Positions 26,001 to 35,643 of a stretch of 64,000 nucleotides of DNA are shown piece after piece. Position 1 is the first letter of the stretch, and every line of letters begins with the position of its first letter. A model generated the notes under the pieces. That model was given only the letters and a program-made list of their open reading frames with translations, was not told the DNA's origin and made no database searches. The DNA is taken from positions 930,001-994,000 of the forward strand of contig NZ_CP049272.1 in the NCBI RefSeq assembly GCF_003048775.2, given 5' to 3'. The translations under genes and the position numbers were made by a program. Origin of the DNA: Campylobacter concisus. GTDB lineage: Bacteria > Campylobacterota > Campylobacteria > Campylobacterales > Campylobacteraceae.

Positions 26001-28196
26001 TTTACCATCATCATTTACATTGAAATTTATCACGCCTGTTATGATAGAAGAGGCATTTTTAGTACTAAAGCTAAGATCTATCATTTGACTTGATTTACCA
26101 TCTTTTGAAAGAGTGAGATCGTTTTCAAAAGATGGATAAGCGCTTGGTTTTAGCGTATTGTTTTTAAATTTATACTCTTTAAACTCGCTATTTTTATATT
26201 CATCATCAAAAAAGCTAACCTGCATACTGCCATCAAGCTCACTAGCAGCGCCACCAAAGAGATAGTTACTAGCTAGATTTGCTCTAATAAGCTCATTTGC
26301 GAAGAATTTATCTCTCTCAAGCGTTATCTCATTTTTTATCCTATTTGGCATAAAACTCTCAACAAAAAATGGAACATTTGAGATCACTTTGCTTGCGTAA
26401 ATTACTTGCATATTAAATCTACCGCTTAGATCGCTTAGTATCTCTTTTTCAAAATTTACCATGCCAACGTCATTTGTATTTTTTGAAATTTCAGCACTAC
26501 TTTTGCCTTGTGGATCGAAAAATTTTATCTTTATAGGCATATTTTTTAAAGGATTAAAATCTCTATCTCTTAGATAGATTGCACCCTTTAAACTCTCATT
26601 TGGTCTTATGATATTTGAAGCAAAATGAACGTACGCATCGATACTCTCACTGGCATTTTGGCTCATAAATTTTGCTTCATTTAGCGCTTCGTCTTCTTTT
26701 AAAATAAGAAAATTTTGCTCTTTTCCAAGAGAGACAACCACTGAGGAGATATCTTTGTAAATATCTTTTTTATTGAATTTAAAAACGCCTATATCATTTG
26801 TCGCACCAACTGCGATCTCTTCGTTTTTCTTGCCATAAATTTTTACATTTGCATTTGGAAGCATTGTATTTTCGCCAAGACGATTTGCAAATACGAAAAT
26901 TTCATCCTTACCAAGCTTTGCATTTACGGCGATATCACTTAGATAGACTACTTTTGAGACGCTCTTATCTTTGCCGTAGTTTAAATTTATCTTATAAACG
27001 CCGTCTCCAGCTCCGGCAAAGTCAAGTTTGATTTTATTTAGAGAAATTTCATTTAATGCGCCATCAAGCTTATAACTTTTGCTTGCTACTTTTGTGCTGA
27101 AGTTGCTTAACTCTTCGTTGTTGTCATTAAAATTTAAGAAATATCTAAAATTTTGATCGCTTAGCTTTTCAATGCTTACATTTAGCTCAGGCAAATTTGC
27201 ACTTCTGATACCGATCTCACCGACGCTTGAGATATATGGTTCATTATTTATAAAATTTGCAAACGGAGTAAAATTGCCAGCTACTACTTCATAGCTACTT
27301 TCTTCTCTTACTACATTTCTATCATCGCCAAAGCCTGGCTTAATGGTGATTTCATAACTATTTTGTGGCTTAAAATCGTCACTTGTGATATCAATGTAGT
27401 AATAATACTCGCTAAGTTCTGAGTTTTCTTCATAGTTGTCACTATATTTAACATCACTAATGCTAAAGTTTTTTACACCTTTAATGTTTATAAATTTTTT
27501 TAAGTTAATGTCGTCATCAAGCCAATTTTTTAGATAAATTCTAAAGCCCAAGATGCCATTATCAAGGCTTACTGGATAAATTTCTGGTATCTCAAGACTC
27601 TTTGCATTATCATTTATATTTACGCTTTCTTCGCTTATTTCATCGGCAAAATTTACTATCGTTTCACCTGAAGGCGTTGCGCCAAATTTGCTCTCAAATT
27701 TTTCACCAAAATCAAAAACTGGATTGCTTAAATTTTTATCAAGATTAAGCTCAAAGCTATTGTTAGAAAGCTCAATTGCTTTAAATTTCGCATCTTTTAC
27801 GGCAATATTTTTGATAGCTTCAATATTTACTTCATCATTAAATTTAAGTATATATTTGCTATCGCTTATTTTTTCTATCTTTGTTAGCTCAAATTCTTTC
27901 GTAGCAAAACTAGCAGTGCTTCCATTTTCAAGCTTGCAGCTATAATCCAAACCAGCATGCATATCTTTTGTAAAAAGCAGCAAGCTTTGATTATTAAATC
28001 TAACCGTACCATTTAATGCTGGTTGGCACAAAAGTAGCTTTTTATCGCTTAGCATACCAACAAAATTTTTATCTACTTTATCTTCTAGTCCAAACTCTAC
28101 GCTTAGGGGTGATTTTATCTGTGCTGTACCATTTAGGCTCAAAGCATATAAATTTGTCATTCCCAAAAGTGTTAGAAGCGCTACTTTTTGCCACAT
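23076..28196 (-). CDS. Bacterial alpha-2-macroglobulin (thioester protease trap)
   Basis: Bacterial A2Ms sit in the periplasm and trap foreign proteases through a bait region and a reactive thioester. This 1706-residue protein has a signal peptide (MWQKVALLTLLGMTNLYA), many beta-sandwich MG domains, and the thioester motif CAEQ in YPYGCAEQRSS with Cys1275, followed by an alpha/alpha toroid thioester domain (to about 1500). Unlike E. coli YfhM it has no lipobox, so it should be soluble. The pbpC gene ends one base before its ATG, and its ribosome binding site AAGGAGA lies inside pbpC. This A2M/PBP1C pairing is known in many bacteria and is thought to protect and repair the wall. Confidence 0.92.
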   Translation of the reverse strand: MWQKVALLTLLGMTNLYALSLNGTAQIKSPLSVEFGLEDKVDKNFVGMLSDKKLLLCQPALNGTVRFNNQSLLLFTKDMHAGLDYSCKLENGSTASFATKEFELTKIEKISDSKYILKFNDEVNIEAIKNIAVKDAKFKAIELSNNSFELNLDKNLSNPVFDFGEKFESKFGATPSGETIVNFADEISEESVNINDNAKSLEIPEIYPVSLDNGILGFRIYLKNWLDDDINLKKFINIKGVKNFSISDVKYSDNYEENSELSEYYYYIDITSDDFKPQNSYEITIKPGFGDDRNVVREESSYEVVAGNFTPFANFINNEPYISSVGEIGIRSANLPELNVSIEKLSDQNFRYFLNFNDNNEELSNFSTKVASKSYKLDGALNEISLNKIKLDFAGAGDGVYKINLNYGKDKSVSKVVYLSDIAVNAKLGKDEIFVFANRLGENTMLPNANVKIYGKKNEEIAVGATNDIGVFKFNKKDIYKDISSVVVSLGKEQNFLILKEDEALNEAKFMSQNASESIDAYVHFASNIIRPNESLKGAIYLRDRDFNPLKNMPIKIKFFDPQGKSSAEISKNTNDVGMVNFEKEILSDLSGRFNMQVIYASKVISNVPFFVESFMPNRIKNEITLERDKFFANELIRANLASNYLFGGAASELDGSMQVSFFDDEYKNSEFKEYKFKNNTLKPSAYPSFENDLTLSKDGKSSQMIDLSFSTKNASSIITGVINFNVNDDGKNVSDTKSFTLYPYKDMVGIAASTTFAEPNEDVKIKTVVVDMSSQKAVKSNLKFDIKRVTWQYQRDANGYIKWFQTLEDVDNFYKDNGEFSYKFTQSGSYVIIATNLVSGASTSLDMDVSGYNYSTLAPTKELSKSQIKLNKNIYKKGDELSADISSAIKEGIALVTLEDGGVKAYKVVKIKNNSANVKFKLDFDFSGLYVSANIYRMTDGGLTPFRTYGKVYAKADKSSRILDLSLDAPNTAKSDENIKISIKTKPKTYVNLFITDVGVLDITSQKPADPLKFFDKILPDGVFDYDIYNMLTNYKVEGKTLSFGGDMAALAMEAKMAKHASPVDSKKVKTYANLVSLQADDNGEISYEFKTPNGFNSAIRVDVVANNESSMNAINKEILVKDDVIIKPSALVYLLKGDELNANLRLINTTNEDKNLTIKVASSKNLSIKTKENINLKPLENKAFTFKISALEAGAGEYNITISDKNSSKTAQNLLDVVNPYTISTYAKSSVFDKESMISLPKGFHNVSIDASSSVSSVLLAASKNLVEYPYGCAEQRSSRLLALLNLKPKDELEKNDQKRFIASGMSELIKMQKPDGSFGYWSDLGSTNAFASIYATDVLLDLEEAGYELNKNVKQRALNSLLKYTNTDIEALYAIYVSSRANVADKSVLNKIYDHKAYNTTALNKYLMAAALKLNGLNDEAKAALKDIKKAQAADYSRDYSSFGSKMRDNAFILYLHSKYFEKNDYSDDLANFLITNLNELSSTQERAFTLRALNAYFGKDVGEKNNKFKLSYNGESKEFDGLLSVSFTAKDGNFTITPLGENKLYATILSYAYVPLEIKHKIEPKELDIYRTFVDEKGKELGLDSLRVNDVVYSKIVINSKAMVKNGVINEIVSSCFEPINENLSGFNKSLKDSIELEYQSIKDDHVLSFYALDSDKREAVLYTPYRVRLGGKCSLGAVTTENMYNERQNDYDLAQRSFTVK

Positions 28197-28197
28197 T

Positions 28198-30366
28198 TTA
28201 TCTCCTTATTTTTATTGTTATTTCACTTTGATTTGAGTTTTGATCAAGGCATTTTATGCTGTGCTCGCCAAGAGTTAGATCAAACTTTTTTTCGCTTGCA
28301 TTTTCTATCTTAGAAAAGCTCAAATCATCTATTTTTAGGTAAATTTCATCGCCTAAAAACGCGTAGCATTTTACCATAACTTGTGTAATATTTTCATCTG
28401 TCACTATCTCTTCATTGTCATACGGATAGGCAAAAACTGGCTTTTTGTCTTTAAAAATTTCAGCACAAGGACTTTTTTGTATCTCATCTTTATCCAAAAG
28501 CTCATTTTTAACCAAAAAATCAAGCTCTTCGCCTCTTAAACTTTCGCACTTATCCTTTAAATCTACACCATTTATCCTATCATCAAGCGCCATTTTTTTA
28601 CACTTTTCATAGTTAAAGGCATCAAGGCAGGTCGGTAGCTTTTCTATGCCATCTGGCTCACTCATAAATCTTAACTTCTCTTTTTGAGCGATTATCTTAA
28701 ACATATCAAAAAGACTCTTTGATACGTCATTTAGTCCTGTTAATTTATCAGTTTTACTGGCATTAAAATTTCCAATCCAAATAGCAATTGTGTAATTTTC
28801 ATCAACGCCTATTGCATAAAGATCACGTGAGCTTGCACTTGTGCCAGTTTTAAAGGCAATCTTTGGCGTGTTTTGCGCGTATTGCCAAGCGTTTTTTAGA
28901 TATGATCTTGAGGCTTCGCTTAGCATTTTAGCGGTTAAATAAGCACTTTGAGGCGAGATGAGAGTTACATTTTTCTCCTCATTTTTGTAGTTTTTGCCAG
29001 CAAACTCAAGCGGCCTATAAATGCCGTCATTTGCATAAATAGTATAAAGATGAGCAAGATCAAGCAGGCTCATTTCAGCACTTCCAAGCGTTATAGAAGC
29101 TCCATAATACTCTTTATCTTCATCTACTAAATTTACCTTTTCAAGTAGTTCGTAAAGCGAATTGTCTTTTAGTTTTAAGTTTAAATTTATAACCGGAATA
29201 TTTAGGCTGAAATTTAGAGCATCTTTTGCGCTTACGATACCTAAAAAATCATTACTAAAATTCTTTGGAGCATACTCTTTTATATAAATTTGCGTGTCTA
29301 TTAACTGCGAATTTGGCGTTATAAGCCCACTATCAAGTGCTAGCGAATAAATAAAAGGCTTTAATGTGCTGCCGGTGTTTCGCTTCATATTTAGGGCTGA
29401 GTTTTTGCCATCGCGTGCGCGCTCATCGTGCGAGCCGATAAAGGCAACAACACTCATTTTTTTATTATCAATGACCACGGCTGCTGCGTTGTTTGCGTTT
29501 TTAGCCTTTAGCGAAAACATCGCATCTTTTAAAATTTTAAGCATATCTTTTTGTAAATTTAGATCCAAACTCGCCTTTGAAATTTGGTTTTTAAAAGCGA
29601 CATTTGCATAATCTTCCGCGGTTACGATAGCTTTTGCTCTTACATTTTTAAATGGCTCAGCCTGCGCTCTTTTAAAGGCGCTAAGATCGATTAAATTTGC
29701 CTTGTAAAGCATCTTTATGACCCTGTTTTTTAAGGCATTTATGTTTGAAACGCGGTCTAGTCTATTTTTATTTGGATTTTTTGGTATCGTGCTTAAAAGT
29801 GCGGCCTGAGCGTAGCTTAGCTCATTTAGCTCCTTGCCAAAATAAAAAAAACTTGCCGCCTTTGCACCCTCGATATTGCCACCATATGGGGCTAAATTTA
29901 GATAAAAATTTAAAATTTCATCCTTGCTAAAGTGAAGCTCAAGCTGAAATGCTCTAAAAATTTCTCTTATCTTATTTTTATAGCTTCGATCACTTGGCTC
30001 AAGCATCCTAGCTACTTGCATCGTGATGGTACTAGCCCCTATGCGGTTGTCACTTCTTAGGTTGTGAAAAAATGCTCTAAAAATGGAGGCAAAATTTACT
30101 CCAAAATGGTAGTAAAAATACCTATCTTCAAAGAGCACTACGCATTGTTTTAGTGAGTTTGGGAAGCTTTGCTCGTGAAATCTCCAAATTCCATCACTAC
30201 TAAGCTTCATATTTATAATGTTGCCATTTTTATCAAGCAAAATTTTGGCTTCGTCTTTTTTAAGCGCGTCTAAATTTAGTGGATAAATTTGATCAAGTAT
30301 CAAAAAGATAGCGACCACTAAAGCCAAAAATAGGGCAAGGAATTTTAGAAATTTAAACTTTTTCAT
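28198..30366 (-). CDS. pbpC: Penicillin-binding protein 1C
   Basis: A bifunctional class A PBP of 722 residues. It has a membrane anchor at about 6-24, a GT51 transglycosylase with catalytic Glu80 in EDRYFYYHFG and GASTITMQ at 110-117, and a transpeptidase with SxxK Ser333 (STLK), SLN at 387-389 and KTGTS at 506-510. The last 90 residues form the BiPBP_C beta domain typical of PbpC. It is coupled to the A2M gene. Catalytic residues are intact, so activity is expected. The start lies only about 7 bases from a -10 box, hinting at a leaderless message. Confidence 0.94.
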   Translation of the reverse strand: MKKFKFLKFLALFLALVVAIFLILDQIYPLNLDALKKDEAKILLDKNGNIINMKLSSDGIWRFHEQSFPNSLKQCVVLFEDRYFYYHFGVNFASIFRAFFHNLRSDNRIGASTITMQVARMLEPSDRSYKNKIREIFRAFQLELHFSKDEILNFYLNLAPYGGNIEGAKAASFFYFGKELNELSYAQAALLSTIPKNPNKNRLDRVSNINALKNRVIKMLYKANLIDLSAFKRAQAEPFKNVRAKAIVTAEDYANVAFKNQISKASLDLNLQKDMLKILKDAMFSLKAKNANNAAAVVIDNKKMSVVAFIGSHDERARDGKNSALNMKRNTGSTLKPFIYSLALDSGLITPNSQLIDTQIYIKEYAPKNFSNDFLGIVSAKDALNFSLNIPVINLNLKLKDNSLYELLEKVNLVDEDKEYYGASITLGSAEMSLLDLAHLYTIYANDGIYRPLEFAGKNYKNEEKNVTLISPQSAYLTAKMLSEASRSYLKNAWQYAQNTPKIAFKTGTSASSRDLYAIGVDENYTIAIWIGNFNASKTDKLTGLNDVSKSLFDMFKIIAQKEKLRFMSEPDGIEKLPTCLDAFNYEKCKKMALDDRINGVDLKDKCESLRGEELDFLVKNELLDKDEIQKSPCAEIFKDKKPVFAYPYDNEEIVTDENITQVMVKCYAFLGDEIYLKIDDLSFSKIENASEKKFDLTLGEHSIKCLDQNSNQSEITIKIRR

Positions 30367-30373
30367 CCGCGTG

Positions 30374-30379
30374 ATTATA
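30374..30379 (-). promoter_or_regulatory. -10 box of pbpC
   Basis: TATAAT on the minus strand (ATTATA on plus) preceded by AGC, ending 7 bases before the pbpC ATG. The predicted start of transcription would fall at or next to the start codon. It forms one arm of an inverted repeat with the helicase -10. Confidence 0.5.
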
Positions 30380-30399
30380 GCTGTTAAAGTTTAAGTAGC

Positions 30400-30405
30400 T
30401 ATAAT
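30400..30405 (+). promoter_or_regulatory. -10 box of the helicase gene
   Basis: TATAAT preceded by AGC, 26 bases before the helicase ATG. It mirrors the pbpC -10 (ATTATAGCT...AGCTATAAT, 14-base spacer), so the two divergent promoters face away from a shared centre. Confidence 0.55.
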
Positions 30406-30431
30406 TAGGCCTTTTTAAAAAAGAGGAAACA

Positions 30432-32465
30432 ATGCCTTTATCTAGGTTAAACAAAGAACAATACACCGCCGCAACTGCGCCATTTGGACACAATCTCATC
30501 ATCGCTTCAGCTGGCACTGGCAAGACTAGCACCATAGTCGCGCGCATCGCTCATCTACTAAATTTAGGCGTAAAACCAGAGAAAATTTTGCTTCTAACTT
30601 TTACAAACAAAGCAGCCAGCGAGATGATAGAGCGCTTAAATAGGTATTTTGATAAACAAATCACTTCTAAAATCACCGCAGGCACCTTTCACTCGGTCTC
30701 ATTTTCGCTTTTAAAAAGCCTTGATAAAGGCGTCACGCTAAAGCAGCCAAGCGAGCTAAAGACGCTTTTAAAAAGTCTTGTTGAGAGGCGTAAATTTTAC
30801 CATTTAAGCGACGTCAAGCCTTACGGCGGAGCCTATCTATATGACCTTTACTCGCTATTTCAAAACAGCGAGCAAGGCACCACCTTTGGCAAATGGATAA
30901 GCGATAAGAGCGAAGAGCAGGGCGTTTATGCCGAAATTTATGAAGATGTCTTAGAAGAGTTTGAGGCTGAAAAGGCTAAATTTGCCTACGCTGATTTTAA
31001 CGACCTTCTTATCAAAATGCGCGACGAGCTAAAAAATGGGACAAATTTAGCTTATGATGAAATTTTGATCGATGAGTATCAAGATACAAACACGCTTCAA
31101 GGCAGCCTCATAGACGCATTTGCGACAAAGAGCCTCTTTTGCGTGGGCGATTTTGATCAGAGTATCTACGCATTTAACGGCGCAAATATCGAGATCATTG
31201 GCTCATTTAAAGATCGCTTCCCAAGCGCAAACATTTACGCTTTAAATGTAAATTACCGCTCAAGCTCAAGCATACTTGCCCTTGCAAACAAGGTCATAAA
31301 CAACAATCCAAGGCTTTATGAAAAGCACCTCACAGTTAGCCGCGAGGGAAATTTCAAGCCTCCAAGGCTACTTGTCTATAACGAGCTTTTTGATCAGTAT
31401 CAAAATATCGCCGACATCATCTCGCTCTCGCCATTTAATAGAGAAAATATCGCCATAATTTTTAGAAATAACTCATCAGCGGACGGTATCGAGGTTGCGC
31501 TAAAAGAGCGAGGTATCAGCTCAAAGCGAAAGGGCGGGGTGAGCTTCTTTGAGAGCCGTGAGATCAAGGCGCTCATCGACATCATGGGAATTTATGTCAA
31601 TCCAAAAGATATAATGGCATTTATCCACATCTGCGAATACGCAAAAGGCGTTGGTAGCGCCGTTAGCAAAGAAATTTTTGACGCGCTGCTTAAGCTTGGG
31701 CATGGAAATTTGATAAAAGGGATAGTTGAGCCAGATGAGAGCGTAAATATCTCATCAAACAAAAGGCGAAACTACCAGCTTGGCCTTTTTGACGATCTTG
31801 ACGAATTTGCCGAAGTTTCAAGGTTTTCTAAGCTTGGCTTTAGTGATAAATTCCTAGGCCATCCAGTGCTAAAACTACAAAAGCTAAGCGAGAGTGGGGC
31901 GCAGTTTTTATATGAAATTTACAACTTTTTAAGAGGAATGAGAAATATCTCAAAGCCAGCCACGATGATAAATGAGATAAAAACTAGCAAAATTTACTCT
32001 CTAATCGTTGAAAATCTCAGCACAAAAAGGGCAACTCTAAAAAACGGCAACGTCGACCTAGCACTCAAAGAAGAGGTCAAAGAGCGCATAATGGCAAAGA
32101 GCGTGGTGCTAAGCGAGCTAGCTAAAAAGTATCAAGATATCAGTAAATTTTATAACTTCTTAGCCCTTGGAAGCAACGAGATGAGCGAAGGGCAGGGCGT
32201 TAGCTTGCTTAGCGTGCATGCGAGCAAAGGGCTTGAGTTTGACCAAGTTTTTATCGTCGATCTTGCGCAAAACCGCTTTCCAAATTTAAAGCTAATGAGC
32301 ATGGGTGGCAGCCTAGAAGAAGAGAGGCGGCTCTTTTACGTAGCCGTAACTCGTGCAAAAGACGAGCTCTATCTTAGCTATGCAAAATACGACAAGATAA
32401 AGAAGGTGACCTACCAACCAAGTAGGTTTTTGATAGAGGCTGGCATGGCGAAAGAGGAAGTTTAA
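30432..32465 (+). CDS. UvrD/Rep-family ATP-dependent DNA helicase
   Basis: A superfamily 1A 3'-5' DNA helicase of 677 residues, acting in replication restart or repair. The Q-motif (LNKEQYTAA) is followed by Walker A ASAGTGKTS at 25-33, motif II DEYQDTN near 217, motif III FDQSIYAFNGA, motif V SVHASKGLEFDQVF and motif VI EERRLFYVAVTRA. The GAGG site precedes the ATG. It corresponds in position to C. jejuni Cj0777. PcrA, Rep and UvrD cannot be separated confidently on sequence alone. Confidence 0.93.
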   Translation: MPLSRLNKEQYTAATAPFGHNLIIASAGTGKTSTIVARIAHLLNLGVKPEKILLLTFTNKAASEMIERLNRYFDKQITSKITAGTFHSVSFSLLKSLDKGVTLKQPSELKTLLKSLVERRKFYHLSDVKPYGGAYLYDLYSLFQNSEQGTTFGKWISDKSEEQGVYAEIYEDVLEEFEAEKAKFAYADFNDLLIKMRDELKNGTNLAYDEILIDEYQDTNTLQGSLIDAFATKSLFCVGDFDQSIYAFNGANIEIIGSFKDRFPSANIYALNVNYRSSSSILALANKVINNNPRLYEKHLTVSREGNFKPPRLLVYNELFDQYQNIADIISLSPFNRENIAIIFRNNSSADGIEVALKERGISSKRKGGVSFFESREIKALIDIMGIYVNPKDIMAFIHICEYAKGVGSAVSKEIFDALLKLGHGNLIKGIVEPDESVNISSNKRRNYQLGLFDDLDEFAEVSRFSKLGFSDKFLGHPVLKLQKLSESGAQFLYEIYNFLRGMRNISKPATMINEIKTSKIYSLIVENLSTKRATLKNGNVDLALKEEVKERIMAKSVVLSELAKKYQDISKFYNFLALGSNEMSEGQGVSLLSVHASKGLEFDQVFIVDLAQNRFPNLKLMSMGGSLEEERRLFYVAVTRAKDELYLSYAKYDKIKKVTYQPSRFLIEAGMAKEEV

Positions 32466-32519
32466 AGAGAATTTTAATCTTATTAAGTAAAATTGACCAA
32501 TTTTTTACAAAGAGAAGCA

Positions 32520-33713
32520 ATGAAAAAATCTAAAATTTTAATAATCCTGCTTATTTTAGGCGTCGGTGGATATTTTATCTATGATAATTTTTTTAAGATA
32601 AAAGATGAAAAGGTGGAATTTATCACCAAAAAGGCAAAAAGGGGATCATTTAGCAAGAAAGTCGATGCAACTGGAGAGATTTTTGCTACCGAGCTAGTTG
32701 ATGTGGGTGCGCAGGTAAGCGGCCAGATAAAAAAACTCTACATTAAGCTTGGAGATCAGGTCAAAAAGGGCGATATGATCGCAAGTATTGATAGTTCGAC
32801 CCAGCAAAATAGCATAGATAATAAAGAAGCTCAGCTTGCTATCTACAAAGCTCAGCTTGAAAGTGCAAAAGTGGCTCTAAATATCGCTAAAACGCAGTTT
32901 GATAGAGAAAATGCACTTTTTTCCAGAAACGCCACTTCAAAACAAGAATTTGAAAGCGCAAAAAACACTTATAGCACAAATAGTGCCAAGATAAAGGAGC
33001 TTGAAGCTCAGATCAAGCAGACAAATATCGAGCTAAGTACTGCTAAGATAAATTTAGGTTACACAAAGATCACCGCTCCAAGAGATGGCACCGTAGTAAG
33101 CGTGCAGGTCGAAGAGGGACAGACTGTAAATGCCAATCAAACTACTCCAACTATCGTAAAGATCGCAGATCTTAGCTATGTTAAGATGAAGATGCAAATA
33201 GCCGAGGGCGACATCACAAAGATAAAAGTTGGTACACCAGTTGAGTACTCGATCCTCTCTGAGCCAACGAAAAAATTTCAAACGACGGTTAGCTCAATCG
33301 ACCCTGGCTTAACGACATTAAGCGATGGTAGCTATGGCTCTAGCAGTAGTAGCAAATCCACAAGCTCAAGCACTTCAAGCAACTCAGCTGTTTATTATTA
33401 TGCTCAAAGCATAGTTGAAAATAAAGATAAAATTTTAAGAATAGGCATGACAACGCAAAATGAACTCTTAATAGCAAACGTAAAGGACGCTATCATCGTA
33501 CCAAGTATCGGCATCAAAAGAGATGAAAACGGCACATTTGTCTATGTTTTAAAAGATGGCAAAGCGGTAAAAACAGCGGTCAAAACCGGCATAAAAGACA
33601 ACCTCGATACGCAGATTATCAGCGGTGTAAATGAGGGTGATGAGATCATCACATCACAAGGCTCAGCAAGCGAGATAGCCAAGATGATCGAAAAAGAAAA
33701 TAAGAAGTTTTAA
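32520..33713 (+). CDS. macA: MacA-type membrane fusion protein
   Basis: Periplasmic adaptor of a MacAB tripartite efflux pump, 397 residues. I start it at the ATG at 32520 (MKKSKILIILLILGVGGYF), a membrane anchor preceded by AGAGAAG. It has a lipoyl/barrel-sandwich domain (VDVGAQVSGQIKKLYIKLGDQVKKGD), a coiled-coil hairpin at about 95-170 and a beta-barrel domain. A Ser-rich stretch at about 275-300 (SSSSSKSTSSSTSSNS) interrupts the barrel domain region. It is followed immediately by macB. Confidence 0.92.
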   Translation: MKKSKILIILLILGVGGYFIYDNFFKIKDEKVEFITKKAKRGSFSKKVDATGEIFATELVDVGAQVSGQIKKLYIKLGDQVKKGDMIASIDSSTQQNSIDNKEAQLAIYKAQLESAKVALNIAKTQFDRENALFSRNATSKQEFESAKNTYSTNSAKIKELEAQIKQTNIELSTAKINLGYTKITAPRDGTVVSVQVEEGQTVNANQTTPTIVKIADLSYVKMKMQIAEGDITKIKVGTPVEYSILSEPTKKFQTTVSSIDPGLTTLSDGSYGSSSSSKSTSSSTSSNSAVYYYAQSIVENKDKILRIGMTTQNELLIANVKDAIIVPSIGIKRDENGTFVYVLKDGKAVKTAVKTGIKDNLDTQIISGVNEGDEIITSQGSASEIAKMIEKENKKF

Positions 33714-35642
33714 GTGATAAGTCTAAAAAATATCACAAAAAGCTTTAAGCTAGGTGAGAATGAAATAGAAATTCTTCATGGCATAAATTTAGAGATAAAA
33801 AAGGGCGAATTTATAGCTATCATCGGTCAGTCTGGCTCTGGTAAATCAACTCTGATGAACATCCTTGGTTGCCTTGATAGCCCAAGTGGCGGGCAGTACT
33901 TGCTAGATGGCAAAGATATATCAAAATTTGATAGCGACGCACTTGCTAAGCTTAGACGAGATAAATTTGGCTTTATCTTTCAAAGATATAACCTGCTTAG
34001 CACAATGAATGCTCTTGAAAACGTCGCACTTCCTAGCATCTACGCAGGAGCAAATAAGAGCGACCGAGAAAAAAGAGGGATGGAGATCTTAGACTCTCTT
34101 GGCCTTAGCGAAAAAGCAAAAAATTTACCAAATAAACTCTCAGGCGGACAACAGCAAAGGGTCTCCATAGCAAGGGCTCTGATGAATGGTGGCGAGATCA
34201 TCTTGGCTGATGAGCCAACAGGCGCGCTTGATAGCAAAAGTGGTCTTAGAGTGATGGAAATTTTAGTGGATCTTTACAAAAAAGGTCACACCATCATCAT
34301 CGTCACGCACGACCCAAAGATCGCCGAGTACGCGAGTAGAGTGATCGAGATAAAAGATGGCAACATCGTAAACGATAACGTAAAAAATAGTGAAATTTTT
34401 GAGGTCAAAAAGCAAACTCAGCCAGAAAAAAGCAAATTTACCTACTATAAAGATCAGCTAATTGAAAGCTTTAAAATGTCGGTAAATGCGATGCTAGCTC
34501 ATAAATTAAGATCACTTTTAACCATGCTTGGCATTATTATTGGCATAACCGCGGTCATTAGCGTCGTAGCTCTTGGCAAAGGCTCACAGGAGCAAATTTT
34601 AGCTGGCATCAGAAAGATCGGTACAAATACTATCGATATCATGCCAGGAAAAGGCTTTGGCGATATGCTCTCAGGCAGGGTAAAAACGCTCTCTATAAGT
34701 GACGCAAATATGCTCTCAAAGCAGTCATTTCTGGACTCAGTCACTCCAAACACAAGTACTTCAGGCGTACTAACATATGAAAATATCTCCTTAACAGCGA
34801 CACTAAAGGGCGGTGGAGTAGGGAGCTTTGACGTAAATGGACTAAAGCTAGAAAAAGGAAGAATTTACGATGACGACGAGGTTTTAAACTCAGATTCTGT
34901 CACATTAATAGATCAAAATACCAAAAACAGTATATTTAAAAATGAAGACCCTATCGGCAAGATCATTCTTTTTAACAAAAAGCCACTTCGCATTATAGGC
35001 GTTTTGCAAAAAGATGAGTTTAAAGTCGGTGATGCTAGCTTGCTTAAAATTTATGCTCCATACACGACTGTGATAAACAAGATAACGGGAGATAAATTTA
35101 TTAGCTCAATAACCGTAAAAGTAAATGAGAGTGTAAATGCTCAGATCGCAGAAAAGAGCCTAACCGATCTTTTAACGATAAAACACGGCAAAAAAGACTT
35201 CTTTACAAGAAATTCTGATAGCATCAAGCAGACTATCGAAGAGACGATCTCAACCATGCGCCTTCTAATATCAAGTATCGCCGTAGTTTCACTAGTAGTT
35301 GGTGGTATAGGCGTGATGAATATCATGCTAGTTTCAGTTACAGAGCGTACCAAAGAGATAGGCATAAAAATGGCAATCGGAGCTAGGCAGAGCAACATCT
35401 TGCAGCAGTTTTTGATAGAGGCGGTGCTACTTTGCTTAATTGGTGGAGCTATCGGCATAGCCTTTTCTTATGCGATCGGCTACATATTTAATAACTTTTT
35501 AGATGGCTTTAGCATGATCTTTTCAAATGGCTCAATCGTACTTGCGCTTGTTACATCGATGGCTATTGGCATCATCTTTGGCTACATGCCAGCTAAAAAT
35601 GCCTCAAAACTAAATCCAATAGATGCGCTTTCAAGGGAGTAA
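33714..35642 (+). CDS. macB: MacB-type ABC transporter (ATPase fused to permease)
   Basis: MacB couples ATP hydrolysis to export of macrolides, peptides or similar substrates from the periplasm. The 642 residues start at GTG directly after macA. An ATPase domain (Walker A GQSGSGKST at 38-46, signature LSGGQQQR, Walker B ILADEPTGALD) is followed by a first membrane helix at about 260-285, a large periplasmic domain to about 515 and three further helices in the FtsX-like permease part. Substrate is unknown. Confidence 0.95.
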   Translation: MISLKNITKSFKLGENEIEILHGINLEIKKGEFIAIIGQSGSGKSTLMNILGCLDSPSGGQYLLDGKDISKFDSDALAKLRRDKFGFIFQRYNLLSTMNALENVALPSIYAGANKSDREKRGMEILDSLGLSEKAKNLPNKLSGGQQQRVSIARALMNGGEIILADEPTGALDSKSGLRVMEILVDLYKKGHTIIIVTHDPKIAEYASRVIEIKDGNIVNDNVKNSEIFEVKKQTQPEKSKFTYYKDQLIESFKMSVNAMLAHKLRSLLTMLGIIIGITAVISVVALGKGSQEQILAGIRKIGTNTIDIMPGKGFGDMLSGRVKTLSISDANMLSKQSFLDSVTPNTSTSGVLTYENISLTATLKGGGVGSFDVNGLKLEKGRIYDDDEVLNSDSVTLIDQNTKNSIFKNEDPIGKIILFNKKPLRIIGVLQKDEFKVGDASLLKIYAPYTTVINKITGDKFISSITVKVNESVNAQIAEKSLTDLLTIKHGKKDFFTRNSDSIKQTIEETISTMRLLISSIAVVSLVVGGIGVMNIMLVSVTERTKEIGIKMAIGARQSNILQQFLIEAVLLCLIGGAIGIAFSYAIGYIFNNFLDGFSMIFSNGSIVLALVTSMAIGIIFGYMPAKNASKLNPIDALSRE

Positions 35643-35643
35643 T

